A stretch of 64,000 nt of DNA from an uncultured Prevotella sp. (GCA_900545525.1 UQZX01000016.1:1-64000); one strand, 5' to 3'. Counted from the first letter of the stretch, positions 42,559 to 51,600 are shown. Notes: generated by a model from the letters alone, not told the origin. Numbers and translations are program-made.

Positions 42559-43008
42559 TTAAAGTTGTTGATAATCCGGGATATCTTTCAGAAAGGCATA
42601 CCTGCCGCCCTCATAGTCCATTCGGCAGCAATAGTGGTTCATGCCGTTGCTTACCACGAGATAGTCTACGCGCATGAGCATGTTGTACGCGGATATCTGG
42701 TCGAAGACCTTCTGCGTGATTTGTATTGTCGGAGCCTTGTACTCGATAATCATCCTCGGCTGTAACATCTTGTCGTACAGCACGCTGTCACACCGCAGGC
42801 TTTTCTGCCCGATGCGCAGTTCAACTTCGTTTGCAAGCAGCGGGGCGGGATACCCCTTGTGCTCCGTCAGATAGTGGATGAAATGCTGGCGCACCCATTC
42901 CTCCGGAGTAAGGCTTACATATTTCATCCTCAGTACGTCGAAAACGGCATGCCTGCCGCCTTTTTCTTTGATTTTTATTTCGTATGGAGGTAGGTTTAAT
43001 CGATACAT
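42559..43008 (-). CDS. Stand-alone HsdR-N-type (HSDR_N_2) domain protein
   Basis: The 149-residue protein consists only of the type I restriction R-subunit N-terminal fold. A helix with EEWVRQHFIHYL is followed by the PD-(D/E)xK-like core: D in RCDSVLYD and E-x-K in MIIEYKAP. The strand-helix end of the domain is complete, in contrast to the fragment at 167-556. Stand-alone copies are common in Bacteroidetes chromosomes next to holA. Nuclease activity is uncertain. The start at 43008 is chosen because TACCTTTG lies upstream at 43055-43048 on the minus strand. Confidence 0.82.
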   Translation of the reverse strand: MYRLNLPPYEIKIKEKGGRHAVFDVLRMKYVSLTPEEWVRQHFIHYLTEHKGYPAPLLANEVELRIGQKSLRCDSVLYDKMLQPRMIIEYKAPTIQITQKVFDQISAYNMLMRVDYLVVSNGMNHYCCRMDYEGGRYAFLKDIPDYQQL

Positions 43009-43047
43009 TTTATTAATTTTGCAATCGGACTGATATTTTGTATGCCG

Positions 43048-43055
43048 CAAAGGTA
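43048..43055 (-). promoter_or_regulatory. -7 element of HsdR-N-like gene
   Basis: The minus strand reads TACCTTTG, giving a leader of about 33 bases. A plus-strand TAATTTTG at 43014-43021 could serve holA, so the two promoters may overlap. Confidence 0.5.
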
Positions 43056-43132
43056 GCTATTATTGTTGAAATAGTGAAGGATAGGGCGGTTTATCAAAAC
43101 ATCCGTGTCCTTATTTTATTCACTTGAAACAA

Positions 43133-44161
43133 ATGGCAGAGAAAAGTACAGCAACTTTCGACACGATAATGCGTGACCTGCGTGCCGGCAAATATGCGCC
43201 CGTATACTTACTTATGGGCGATGAGGCTTATTATATCGACAAGATTTCAGACTTTATTGCCGAAAATGCCCTTGCTCCTGAAGAAAGAGACTTCAACCAG
43301 ACGGTGGTGTTTGGTGCCGACGTAACGGCGAGCCGTGTTGCCGACATGGCGAAACGCTATCCCATGATGGCGGAAAGGCAGGTTGTTGTCGTGAAAGAGG
43401 CTCAGAACATAAAAAACTGGGACGGGCTTGAGAAATATCTCGACAATCCTCAGCCTACGACCGTCCTTGTGCTGTGCCACAAGAACGGGACGATAGACGG
43501 GAGGAAGAAAATTGTGGGGAAGGCGGCTGCCGTTGGCGTAGTTTTTGAGAGCAAGAAGAAAAAGGAGTCGGAGCTGCCCGTTTTCATCGAGCATTATCTC
43601 AAGGTGAACGGCAATGCCACGATAGACAACAAGTCGGCGTTTATCATCGCAGGGCACATCGGTGCCGACCTCAGCCGCCTGACGGGCGAGCTTGACAAGC
43701 TGATAATTTCTCTTCCGGAAGACGACAGGCGCGTTACGCCCGAGATAATTGAGGGACGTATAGGTGTGAGCAAGGATTTTAATGCTTACGAACTGCGCAG
43801 TGCCGTGGCGGCAAAAGATGTGAAGAAGGCAAATCTCATAGTGAGATATTTTGACAAAAATCCAAAGTCGGGTGGGGTGTTTGTTCTTATTCCCACGCTC
43901 TTCTCATATTTCCAGAACCTGATGATTGCCTACTACGCTCCAAACAGGATGAATGAAAACGAGGTGGCAAAATGGCTCGACCTCCGTACATCATGGCAGG
44001 CGAGAGACTATATGACGGGTATGAGAAACTATACCGGGGTGAAGGTGATGCAGATTATTTCCAAAATAAGGGAAACCGACGCCAAAAGTAAGGGTATAGA
44101 CAACCCTAATACACCCGTAGGAGAGCTTATGAGAGAGCTTATTTTCTTTATTTTGCACTGA
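43133..44161 (+). CDS. holA: DNA polymerase III subunit delta
   Basis: The 342-residue clamp-loader subunit has the diagnostic PVYLLMGDEAYYIDKI start (about 22-37) and VVVVKEAQNI in domain I. Domain II contains ADLSRLTGELDKLI, and a C-terminal collar domain ends IFFILH. It opens the sliding clamp within the clamp loader. The ATG at 43133 is preferred to a TTG three codons earlier. It is followed by nearly 800 bases of very AT-rich DNA. Confidence 0.93.
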   Translation: MAEKSTATFDTIMRDLRAGKYAPVYLLMGDEAYYIDKISDFIAENALAPEERDFNQTVVFGADVTASRVADMAKRYPMMAERQVVVVKEAQNIKNWDGLEKYLDNPQPTTVLVLCHKNGTIDGRKKIVGKAAAVGVVFESKKKKESELPVFIEHYLKVNGNATIDNKSAFIIAGHIGADLSRLTGELDKLIISLPEDDRRVTPEIIEGRIGVSKDFNAYELRSAVAAKDVKKANLIVRYFDKNPKSGGVFVLIPTLFSYFQNLMIAYYAPNRMNENEVAKWLDLRTSWQARDYMTGMRNYTGVKVMQIISKIRETDAKSKGIDNPNTPVGELMRELIFFILH

Positions 44162-44937
44162 AAAAAGCCCCTTTTTGTGCTCCTTTTTATCTGGTTTGAG
44201 ATTTTTTCCTGACAGAAAAAACAGGCTGATTGTGCACATAATCAGCCACTTAAATCAAATTTTCCCCTCTATTTTTCGCATATTTTGAGCCGCCAAAGCA
44301 GATGCCCGGAAATGTCGGAAAAATGCTCTTTTTTTTGATTTTCAGCCTCCTTGAATTTAGCGTTAGCACTTTTTAATATTTAAAACCATAAAATATAAAG
44401 GTGTGAATATTTAGTATTGTAAACTAAATTCACGTTTTACAAAGCCTAAAAAGTTGTTTTGTAAATTGATATTCGTATTTAAATAAACAAATAAATATTT
44501 GAATATTCACGTTAAAATATCAACATGAATATTTATACAATCGTCCTTTTAAGGCGTAAATAGCTAATAATCATCGGATTTATGCAAAAATATGTTGATA
44601 TATTTGCTATAAAATGACATAAATCGAGATGTAATATTGTATATTGGTAAACAAACGTTTAAATTTATTGTAATTAACTATTTCCCAGTCATATATTTGC
44701 ATAAAATAGCTGCATCGATTGTTTTCATTATTTTAAAAGTCTTGATTTATGTTTGTATTTGTAAATGACAAAAACGCCACATTTCGATATTTATGTTTAC
44801 ATATTTAAATAAATAAATTCAACGTTTGCGTTTGTATATTTTCTTTACATTTGTTGTTGGTGTTAAAAAATTGCTTTACCTTTGTAAAATCTTTAAAAAA
44901 GCGGACTTTTAGTCCATATTTACTATATAACAGCTTT
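44162..44937 (+). other. 776-bp AT-rich gap upstream of XRE regulator
   Basis: No gene is visible. Several copies of a GAATATT-centred word occur: GTGAATATTT near 44402, TTGAATATTCACG near 44498 and ATGAATATTTAT near 44526, some in inverted orientation. They could be operator sites. A probable promoter closes the gap at 44877-44884. The composition is among the most AT-rich of the window. Confidence 0.5.
44877..44884 (+). promoter_or_regulatory. Promoter of XRE regulator gene
   Basis: TACCTTTG forms a perfect -7, with TTG at 44854-44856 about 20 bases upstream as a -33-like element. Confidence 0.6.
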
Positions 44938-45402
44938 ATGAAGGACAGAATTAAGCAGATAATGGAGGCACAGCACATGACGCAACAGACATTCGCCAAC
45001 TTCATAGGAATGTCTCCCGCTTCGCTCAGCAGCATCTTCAATGACCGTACCAAGCCAACAATCAATACAGTGGAGGCTATAAAAAGCAAAATGCCGGCAA
45101 TTAGTACCGACTGGCTTATGTTTGGCAGGGGGACTATGTTTGTTGACGATGCGGAGGGCAATGATGCCCTGCAAAAAGAAAACGGCGGCGGATATGGCGG
45201 AGAACAGGCTCTCGACTTTGCCGATGTTCCTGTTGCCGCTCCGGTATATGGTCAGGACTCGCGTGGGCTGCATCCAAGGCGTACTCCCGATACGTCAATG
45301 AACCTCAGTCTCGGACAGGCAGAGCGCCCCATGCGCAGGATAACGGAGATAAGGGTGTTTTTTGACGACCAGACATACGAGAGCTTCGTACCTAAAAAAT
45401 AA
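44938..45402 (+). CDS. XRE-family helix-turn-helix protein
   Basis: The 154-residue protein has an N-terminal HTH (about 5-55; MTQQTFANFIGMSPASLSSI). The tail is long, Gly/Asp-rich and probably disordered, and it ends in a conserved-looking strand RRITEIRVFFDDQTYESF. I recognise this arrangement as a common Bacteroidetes regulator, although its target is unknown. The ATG at 44938 directly follows a TACCTTTG promoter; earlier in-frame codons are within the promoter. The AT-rich upstream gap may contain its own operators. Confidence 0.8.
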   Translation: MKDRIKQIMEAQHMTQQTFANFIGMSPASLSSIFNDRTKPTINTVEAIKSKMPAISTDWLMFGRGTMFVDDAEGNDALQKENGGGYGGEQALDFADVPVAAPVYGQDSRGLHPRRTPDTSMNLSLGQAERPMRRITEIRVFFDDQTYESFVPKK

Positions 45403-45434
45403 AGGTGCGGATGCTGCATTTGCGCTATTTTGAC

Positions 45435-45442
45435 TATCTTTG
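45435..45442 (+). promoter_or_regulatory. -7 element of pyrK-pyrD operon
   Basis: TATCTTTG lies 75 bases before the pyrK ATG. Confidence 0.55.
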
Positions 45443-45516
45443 CATACGCAATGTCTTTTGTGCGGCGTACAGGCTGTATTTCGTACAGGCATTTCCTTAA
45501 TATATAAAGATGTGTG

Positions 45517-46293
45517 ATGAAAAAGTATGTATTGGACCTTACGGTTGTGTCCGTAGAGCATATAAACGATAGATATGTGCTTATAAAGCTTACACGGGAG
45601 ACACCGCTTCCGGACATGAGACCGGGACAGTTTGTCGAGGTGAGGGTGGACGGCTCTCCTTCTACGTTTCTTCGCCGTCCCATTTCAATAAACATGGTGG
45701 ACAGGGATACAAACCAGTTGTGGCTGCTTGTGGCTGCCGTAGGAGACGGTACGCGCCGTCTTGCACGGTTGAAAGGCGGCGACACGCTTAACTGCATGCT
45801 TCCTCTTGGCAATGGATTTACATTGCCGGAGACCGTAGACGAGCATATCCTGCTTGTCGGCGGCGGCGTGGGAGTGGCTCCGTTGCTGTATATGGGGCGT
45901 GTGATGTCGGATATGGGCTGCCAACCGACGTTTCTTTTGGGAGCGCGTTCGGCAGGAGATTTGCTGATGCTCGACGAGTTTAATAAGTACGGGCGCGTGT
46001 GCGTGACGACAGAGGACGGCACGGCAGGCGAGAAGGGATTTGTCACCGGTCACTCCATTTTGTCCTCTGAAACGTTCGACAGGATAAGCACCTGCGGACC
46101 CAAGCCCATGATGATGGCTGTGGCGAGGTATGCCGCACGGACGGGAACAGACTGCGAAGTGTCGCTCGAGAATAAGATGGCGTGCGGAGTGGGAGCTTGT
46201 CTGTGCTGCGTAGAAGGCACTGACGAGGGAAATTTGTGTGTATGCAAGGAAGGTCCGGTGTTTAATACAAAGAAACTGTTATGGCAGATTTAA
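45517..46293 (+). CDS. pyrK: Dihydroorotate dehydrogenase B electron-transfer subunit
   Basis: The 258-residue ferredoxin-reductase-like subunit has the FAD motif RRPISINMV (about 52-60), the nucleotide-binding ILLVGGGVGVAPLLYM, and a C-terminal [2Fe-2S] site in CGVGACLCCVEG and CVCKEGPVF. It passes electrons from dihydroorotate via PyrD to NAD+, in de novo pyrimidine synthesis. An ATG at 45517 is preferred over GTG at 45514. It overlaps pyrD by 13 bases. Confidence 0.95.
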   Translation: MKKYVLDLTVVSVEHINDRYVLIKLTRETPLPDMRPGQFVEVRVDGSPSTFLRRPISINMVDRDTNQLWLLVAAVGDGTRRLARLKGGDTLNCMLPLGNGFTLPETVDEHILLVGGGVGVAPLLYMGRVMSDMGCQPTFLLGARSAGDLLMLDEFNKYGRVCVTTEDGTAGEKGFVTGHSILSSETFDRISTCGPKPMMMAVARYAARTGTDCEVSLENKMACGVGACLCCVEGTDEGNLCVCKEGPVFNTKKLLWQI

Positions 46294-47192
46294 GAGTTAA
46301 AATAAAGGATTTGTGCCTGAAAAACCCGGTTATGACGGCATCCGGCACATTCGGATATGGTTTGGAGTTTGCCGATTTCATGCCTTTGGATGGCATCGGA
46401 GGCATAATAGTTAAGGGTACTACGCTCCGTCCGAGGCAGGGAAACGACTATCCGCGCATGGCGGAGACTGCATCGGGAATGCTCAACTGCGTCGGGCTTC
46501 AGAATAAGGGCGTGGATTATTTCTGCGAGCATATATATCCGGAAATAAAGGATATAGATACCAATATGATTGTTAACGTGAGCGGCTCGTCGCCCGATGA
46601 CTATGCCGAGTGTGCGGCGCGTATAGATGAGCTCGATGCCATTCCGGCAATAGAGCTGAATATATCTTGTCCCAATGTGAAACAGGGCGGCATGGCTTTT
46701 GGCGTTACATGCGAAGGTGCCGCAAGTGTTGTCAGGGCTGTGCGAGCAAGATATCATAAGACGCTGATAGTGAAACTGTCTCCCAATGTTACGGACGTTG
46801 CCGAGATTGCGCGTGCCGTGGAGGCTGAAGGTGCTGACAGTGTGTCGCTTATAAACACGCTTATGGGCATGGCGGTGGATATAGAGAAGCGTGCGCCGAT
46901 GTTGAGCATAGGCACGGGAGGGCTGAGCGGTCCTGCTGTGAAACCGGTTGCCCTGCGTATGGTATGGCAGACGGCAAAAGCTGTATCTATACCAGTTGTC
47001 GGACTTGGGGGAATTTGTAGTGCCACTGATGCTATAGAGTTTTTAATGGCAGGAGCCACTGCAATAGAGATAGGTACGGCTAATTTTCTTGATCCGGCGG
47101 TGACAATAAAGGTGCGCGACGGCATAAACGAATGGCTTGACCGTCACGGATGCAAATCGGTGACAGAGATTATCGGAGCGCTTAACGACTGA
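46281..47192 (+). CDS. pyrD: Dihydroorotate dehydrogenase B catalytic subunit
   Basis: The 303-residue class 1B enzyme has MTASGTFGYG, IVKGTTLRPRQGN and the catalytic Cys in NISCPNVKQGG. FMN-binding SIGTGGLSGPAVKP and GLGGICSATDA follow. It works with PyrK as an NAD-linked heterotetramer, suited to anaerobic growth. The start overlaps pyrK. Confidence 0.96.
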   Translation: MADLRVKIKDLCLKNPVMTASGTFGYGLEFADFMPLDGIGGIIVKGTTLRPRQGNDYPRMAETASGMLNCVGLQNKGVDYFCEHIYPEIKDIDTNMIVNVSGSSPDDYAECAARIDELDAIPAIELNISCPNVKQGGMAFGVTCEGAASVVRAVRARYHKTLIVKLSPNVTDVAEIARAVEAEGADSVSLINTLMGMAVDIEKRAPMLSIGTGGLSGPAVKPVALRMVWQTAKAVSIPVVGLGGICSATDAIEFLMAGATAIEIGTANFLDPAVTIKVRDGINEWLDRHGCKSVTEIIGALND

Positions 47193-47197
47193 TGTTT

Positions 47198-47389
47198 TCA
47201 GTATTTGCTGTCTTTTTTCAAGACCGTTACATGAACTACGATGCCGGCAAGGATAAGTATCAGCGGGCAGAACTGCAATATGTTGGAACCGTCTTTTATG
47301 AAAAGGCAGTTTGCTACAAGCATCGTTGCTCCGGCATAAACCAGCCATGAGCCGGCGTTGCGTATATGTTTTTTGATGATATTTGCCAT
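47198..47389 (-). CDS. Small two-helix membrane protein
   Basis: The 63-residue protein has two hydrophobic helices (about 14-31 and 38-57) with basic ends (HIRNAG and KKDSKY). It converges on pyrD with six bases between stops. No family is recognised. Its composition is like the core genes. I judge it real from its clear membrane topology and position. Confidence 0.6.
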   Translation of the reverse strand: MANIIKKHIRNAGSWLVYAGATMLVANCLFIKDGSNILQFCPLILILAGIVVHVTVLKKDSKY

Positions 47390-47535
47390 TGTACCTGCAA
47401 AAATAAGGATAATAATTTGTCTGCAATGGCATGTAAATCATAAAATTACCGCCGACATATTATAATAAATTGAAAAATAAGTTAAAATGCGGATTTATGC
47501 GTGTGGCATTATTACCATATATAAATAAAAAGATG

Positions 47536-47543
47536 TAATTTTG
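47536..47543 (+). promoter_or_regulatory. -7 element of rpsF-rpsR-rplI operon
   Basis: TAATTTTG lies 46 bases before rpsF; no clear -33. Confidence 0.55.
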
Positions 47544-47588
47544 CACCGCATTTTGCAAATTAACATTTAACTAATTATTTTAAGTAGT

Positions 47589-47933
47589 ATGAATCAATAC
47601 GAAACCGTTTTCATTTTAACTCCCGTTTTGTCTGATGAACAGATGAAGGAAGCGGTCGCTAAATTCAAGAAGATTCTTACCGATAAAGGTGCTGAGATCT
47701 TGAACGAAGAGACTTGGGGACTGAAGAAGATGGCTTATGCTGTTCAGAAGAAATCTACAGGTTTCTATTGCCTGTTGGAGTTCAAGGCAGAGCCGGAAGT
47801 AATCAAAACTCTTGAGACTGGATACCGTCGTGATGAGAAGGTAATCCGTTTTATGACAGTGAAGCTTGACAAGTATGCTGCGCTGTATGCAGAGAAGAGA
47901 AGAAACAAATTTGCTAAAAAAGAGGAGGCTTAA
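47589..47933 (+). CDS. rpsF: 30S ribosomal protein S6
   Basis: The 114-residue protein starts MNQYETVFILTPVLSDEQ and contains the S6 EETWGLKKMAYAVQKKSTGFYCLLEF core (split strands and the heterodimer face for S18), with a basic tail. First gene of rpsF-rpsR-rplI; rpsR starts three bases after its stop. Confidence 0.97.
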   Translation: MNQYETVFILTPVLSDEQMKEAVAKFKKILTDKGAEILNEETWGLKKMAYAVQKKSTGFYCLLEFKAEPEVIKTLETGYRRDEKVIRFMTVKLDKYAALYAEKRRNKFAKKEEA

Positions 47934-47936
47934 ATC

Positions 47937-48206
47937 ATGGCAGCACAAGAATCAGAAATAAGATATTTGACTCCGCCTTCAGTGGACACAAAGAAGAAGA
48001 AGTATTGCCGTTTCAAGAAGAGCGGTATTAAGTATATAGACTATAAGGACCCTGAATTCCTCAAGAAGTTCCTTAACGAGCAGGGAAAGATACTCCCCCG
48101 CCGTATCACTGGAACTTCTCTGAAGTATCAGCGCCGTGTGGCTCAGGCTGTCAAGCGTGCACGCCAGATAGCACTGCTTCCTTATGTAACGGATATGATG
48201 AAATAA
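47937..48206 (+). CDS. rpsR: 30S ribosomal protein S18
   Basis: The 89-residue protein has KYCRFKKSGIKYIDYKDP and the S18 hallmark ILPRRITGTSLKYQRRVAQA. A Cys in YCRF is kept, but the other zinc-type Cys of some S18 proteins are absent. It binds S6 in the small-subunit platform. Confidence 0.97.
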   Translation: MAAQESEIRYLTPPSVDTKKKKYCRFKKSGIKYIDYKDPEFLKKFLNEQGKILPRRITGTSLKYQRRVAQAVKRARQIALLPYVTDMMK

Positions 48207-48298
48207 ATGTAAGTTTATGAGTTCGTAAGTTTTCAGGTTTTCAATAAAACTCAAAACTAAAAAACTCAAAGACAAAGAAACTCAAAACTTATAAGATT
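48207..48298. repeat. AACTCAAA low-complexity stretch inside ribosomal operon
   Basis: ACTCAAA recurs three times at 15-16-base spacing, preceded by inverted AGTTTTC words. It fills the rpsR-rplI gap and could form a weak hairpin that tunes rplI expression. Confidence 0.5.
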
Positions 48299-48814
48299 AT
48301 GGAAATAATACTGAAAGAAGATATTATCGGCTTAGGATATAAGAACGATATAGTAAACGTAAAGTCCGGTTATGGTCGTAACTACCTTATCCCGCAGGGT
48401 AAGGGTATTATAGCTTCACCCTCTGCAAAGAAAATTCTTGCTGAGAACCTTAAGCAGCAGGCTCACAAGCTGGCAGCAATCAAGGCTGAGGCTGAGAAGA
48501 AGGCTGAGGCTCTGAACGGCGTTGAGCTTGTAATTGAGACAAAGGTCAGTGCTACCGGAGTTACCTACGGTTCGGTAAATGCCAATATCGTTGCTGAAGA
48601 GCTGAAGAACAAAGGATTTGACATAGACCGTAAGATTATCGTCATGAACGATATAAAGACTGTTGGTGAATTCTCTGCCAAGATTTGCTTCCACAAGGAG
48701 GTTGAGGTAGAAATACCTGTAAAGGTTGTAGATGAAAACGCTGCACCTGCAAAGGTAGAGGAAACACCTGCTGAAGCTGCTCCCGTAGCAGAAGAAGCTC
48801 CTGCCGCAGAATAA
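48299..48814 (+). CDS. rplI: 50S ribosomal protein L9 with acidic C-terminal tail
   Basis: The 171-residue protein has the L9 N-domain (MEIILKEDIIGLGYKNDIVNV, GYGRNYLIPQG), a long connecting helix and the C-domain. It then adds an Ala/Pro/Glu-rich tail of about 25 residues (PAEAAPVAEEAPAAE) absent from E. coli L9. L9 sits at the base of the L1 stalk. A terminator follows. Confidence 0.95.
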   Translation: MEIILKEDIIGLGYKNDIVNVKSGYGRNYLIPQGKGIIASPSAKKILAENLKQQAHKLAAIKAEAEKKAEALNGVELVIETKVSATGVTYGSVNANIVAEELKNKGFDIDRKIIVMNDIKTVGEFSAKICFHKEVEVEIPVKVVDENAAPAKVEETPAEAAPVAEEAPAAE

Positions 48815-48840
48815 TTTTCGCACTGTAAAGCAGTTTATAT

Positions 48841-48877
48841 AAAATCCCAATCAAGCCAGTCGGCTGATTGGGATTTT
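48841..48877 (+). terminator. Terminator of rpsF-rpsR-rplI operon
   Basis: AAAATCCCAATCA and its complement, with GCC/GGC at the top (one bulged A), form a stem ending in a T run. Confidence 0.85.
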
Positions 48878-48944
48878 TCTTTTTATTTAATTTCAGGGTC
48901 GTTTATAGTACCAGTGCTGGATAAGTATGTTTAAAGTAACATTA

Positions 48945-49847
48945 TCAGAGCCATTCATTTATTCTTTTTTTTACGAGGGATGTCTCGCATAATATTCGTA
49001 TAAATTCTTTCGATGCTTTTTTTCTGTATGTTCCTTTTAGCATTTGTACGGATCCTTCCATGCGGCAGTCGTCACGGTCTATGGGTATGGCTTTTAGTTG
49101 CTCATCCTCTTCAGTGGCAGAATTTGACAATATTGTATATATTCCGGTGTTACGTACAAGGCGCAGAAGAGGTGTAACCTCATCAATTTCAGCCCGTACA
49201 TTAAGTATTATCCCGCTACCTGCCAGTATTCTGTCGAGTATATTCCGTGCTTGCAGTCCTTTAGCAGGCAGTGCGGCCGGATATTCCGCAAGGTCTGTAA
49301 GTGATATTTTTTCTTTTACAGCCAAAGGGTGGCTTTTGTTTACGATTACTGATAAATGATCGTCAAAAAGAATGTGTGATTCTATTTGTGGAAAATATTC
49401 ATTTGGTCGGAAAGACAATACAAAGTCGAGTTCCCTGCATGCAAGTCTTCTTATCAGTTCTTCCATTGGTTTGTACACAATGTTTAATTTTATGTTTGGA
49501 TAGCGCTGTAAAAAATCTTTGAGTGTGTCGTGCATCACCATGTTGAATGAGTGTGTTACACCAATGTTAAGAGTGCCGCATTTAAGATTACGCAGATCTT
49601 CCATCCTGTTTTTACAGTTGTCTGCCATTTGTATTGTTTTTTCCGCGAATGGAAGCAGTTCCATGCCAGCTTCGGTTAGTGCAACTTCGTGTGAGTTACG
49701 GAAAAATAACAGACTGCCGAGTTCGTCCTCAAGTTGTTTTATTGTTTGTGAAAAGGTGCTTTGTGTTACGCACATTTCACGTGCCGCTTCAGAAAAGTTC
49801 AGTAGCCGTGCTAATGTGACGAATGACTTGAGATATCTAAGTTCCAT
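48945..49847 (-). CDS. LysR-family transcriptional regulator
   Basis: The 300-residue regulator has an N-terminal winged HTH (about 1-60; LNFSEAAREMCVTQSTFSQTIKQLE) and a LysR effector domain (about 90-290). It is the gene after the ThrE cluster, with 67 bases between, but TAACTTTG on the minus strand at 49908-49901 gives it its own promoter. LysR regulators often control neighbours, so the exporter genes are candidate targets. The effector is unknown. Confidence 0.88.
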   Translation of the reverse strand: MELRYLKSFVTLARLLNFSEAAREMCVTQSTFSQTIKQLEDELGSLLFFRNSHEVALTEAGMELLPFAEKTIQMADNCKNRMEDLRNLKCGTLNIGVTHSFNMVMHDTLKDFLQRYPNIKLNIVYKPMEELIRRLACRELDFVLSFRPNEYFPQIESHILFDDHLSVIVNKSHPLAVKEKISLTDLAEYPAALPAKGLQARNILDRILAGSGIILNVRAEIDEVTPLLRLVRNTGIYTILSNSATEEDEQLKAIPIDRDDCRMEGSVQMLKGTYRKKASKEFIRILCETSLVKKRINEWL

Positions 49848-49914
49848 ATCAATGTTTAGAAAAATGTTTATCTATTAATTATTAATACTTCGTGATATTG
49901 CAAAGTTAGTAAAA

Positions 49915-50388
49915 TCATCTTGTAGCAGAAAAAGAATATTTGCCAAAACAGAATATAGGAACAGTAACACCTATGAACATTAGGAGTATTATGAGTGTGC
50001 ATACGAAACCGTTATAACTCATTAAACAGATGTTGTGTGTCAGTTCTTTCTCTGATACCACTTCTGTACATTGTAATAAAGCATGTACGGCGCGGTAAGC
50101 ATACATCCCCGGTATCATTGGCAGCAATGCCGGAAACGACATACTTTCAGCCGGTGTTTTCCGGTGTGATGACACCGGTATCGACAACAACCCGATAACA
50201 ATGCTGCCTATAAGGCTTGCCCATATAATCGAAATTCCGAATCCGTCTGTAAGCAATGTCCTTGTGCCATGTCCAGCAGCTGCAAGTAAGGCACATCCTG
50301 AAAAAGCCCTCACAGGAATATTGTTGATACTGCCAAAACCGATAGCAGCTATCGCTGCGAAAAAACAATCTTCAATTATTGGTAACAT
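49915..50388 (-). CDS. Threonine/serine exporter, ThrE_2 subunit
   Basis: The 157-residue membrane protein belongs to the ThrE_2 (DUF3815) family, with four or five helices and the hallmark LLPMIPGMYAYRA (about 88-100). With the adjacent DUF1212 protein it forms the two-part version of ThrE, believed to export threonine and serine. It starts 20 bases after the partner gene. Confidence 0.87.
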   Translation of the reverse strand: MLPIIEDCFFAAIAAIGFGSINNIPVRAFSGCALLAAAGHGTRTLLTDGFGISIIWASLIGSIVIGLLSIPVSSHRKTPAESMSFPALLPMIPGMYAYRAVHALLQCTEVVSEKELTHNICLMSYNGFVCTLIILLMFIGVTVPIFCFGKYSFSATR

Positions 50389-50408
50389 ATATTTTGTATC
50401 TTAATTTA

Positions 50409-51185
50409 TCATTTCTGTATCAATCCTATGTTCATCAGCATCATGGCGGCATAAAGTCCGGCAGAAAGGCATATCGTTATGATGCCTGCATGTATAAACC
50501 TGCATACGGCGCATATATAGTGACTGTTTATTATGTCGCTTGCCGCATTAAGATAATGTATTCCCGGGACGAGATAAAGCACAGAAGTAGCAAGTGCGAC
50601 ATCCGGTGTTGTACCCCATTTGAATACGTATCCCGAACATGACAATATTGCGGAGACACATCCGGCTATAAAAATATTTACGCGTGCATCTATATGCCAT
50701 TTCTCACGTAAAGCCGTTTTTACATAAAATCCACATGCTGTGGCAACAAATACAATAGCCATTGATATATTGTCGCCTTCAAATAAACGGCAAAATGAGG
50801 CATTGGCTGATGCCGTAAGCATATTTACGACATACGGTTGTATTATCCTTGGGCGTATAATGCTTCTATATTGCCTTATTATGGCTTTTGGATCAGGATG
50901 CCTGTCATGGCAGTTCCAGCTCAGTTTGCTGAGTGCAGCAACGATTAAATAGTTTACTCCCCATTCGCATATAGCTTCGCTTTCTGTTATATTACTTCCA
51001 TTATCGCTGTTTATAAGTATCACTTCCACGTGTCTTGGATAGATACTTACCTCAGCCTTCAGTCCGTATGCTTCGGCAATCCTGCATACATTTTTTTCAA
51101 TTCTTACTGTCGTTGCACCACATTTAAGTAGCGTTGCGGCATAGTTGGCAAGAAATTTTCCAGGAAATTCCATATTCTTATTCAT
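50409..51185 (-). CDS. Threonine/serine exporter, ThrE (DUF1212) subunit
   Basis: The 258-residue protein has a cytosolic N-terminal part (about 1-110; LANYAATLLKCGATTVRIE) and then five helices with LVPGIHYLNAASDII near the end. This is the first half of a split ThrE. The ATG at 51185 is chosen because it overlaps the stop of the small upstream membrane gene by eight bases; a longer reading from 51212 lies within that gene. Confidence 0.87.
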   Translation of the reverse strand: MNKNMEFPGKFLANYAATLLKCGATTVRIEKNVCRIAEAYGLKAEVSIYPRHVEVILINSDNGSNITESEAICEWGVNYLIVAALSKLSWNCHDRHPDPKAIIRQYRSIIRPRIIQPYVVNMLTASANASFCRLFEGDNISMAIVFVATACGFYVKTALREKWHIDARVNIFIAGCVSAILSCSGYVFKWGTTPDVALATSVLYLVPGIHYLNAASDIINSHYICAVCRFIHAGIITICLSAGLYAAMMLMNIGLIQK

Positions 51186-51366
51186 AGTCCTCTTCCTCGT
51201 CATCATATGCATAGATGCTGCTTCTGTCCCATGCTATGATATGATATTTGCGGTTAATCCCAATAAGAAATCTGCATATTGCATTTCCGCATGCCACAAA
51301 CATTACAAATATGATGCATCCAAGTATAATCCATGCGTCATGTATCTGAAAAACAGCAGATGTCAT
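51178..51366 (-). CDS. Small single-helix protein leading the ThrE operon
   Basis: The 62-residue protein has one hydrophobic helix (about 11-32), a basic stretch and an acidic tail (YDDEEEDYE). GGAG lies nine bases before its ATG, and its end overlaps the thrE start by eight bases, so translation of ThrE is probably coupled to it. TAATTTTG on the minus strand at 51422-51415 is a good -7 for the operon. It may be an accessory subunit; no family is recognised. Confidence 0.68.
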   Translation of the reverse strand: MTSAVFQIHDAWIILGCIIFVMFVACGNAICRFLIGINRKYHIIAWDRSSIYAYDDEEEDYE

Positions 51367-51600
51367 AATCTTTCTCCTTTAGTTTATTATTATGGTTATG
51401 TTTTATTTCAGGCGCAAAATTACATATAGATTCTCTACATTCGAAGTATCTGCATACGGTTGTTAGAATAAGTGCTATCGTTAAAATCAAATGATATTGT
51501 GATATTTTGGTGATATGTAAATAAAAAAATATATGGCGGTATGATGTAAGATTGATATTATTATCATAATTTTGTTGCCATTAATTCTAAATATGTATAT

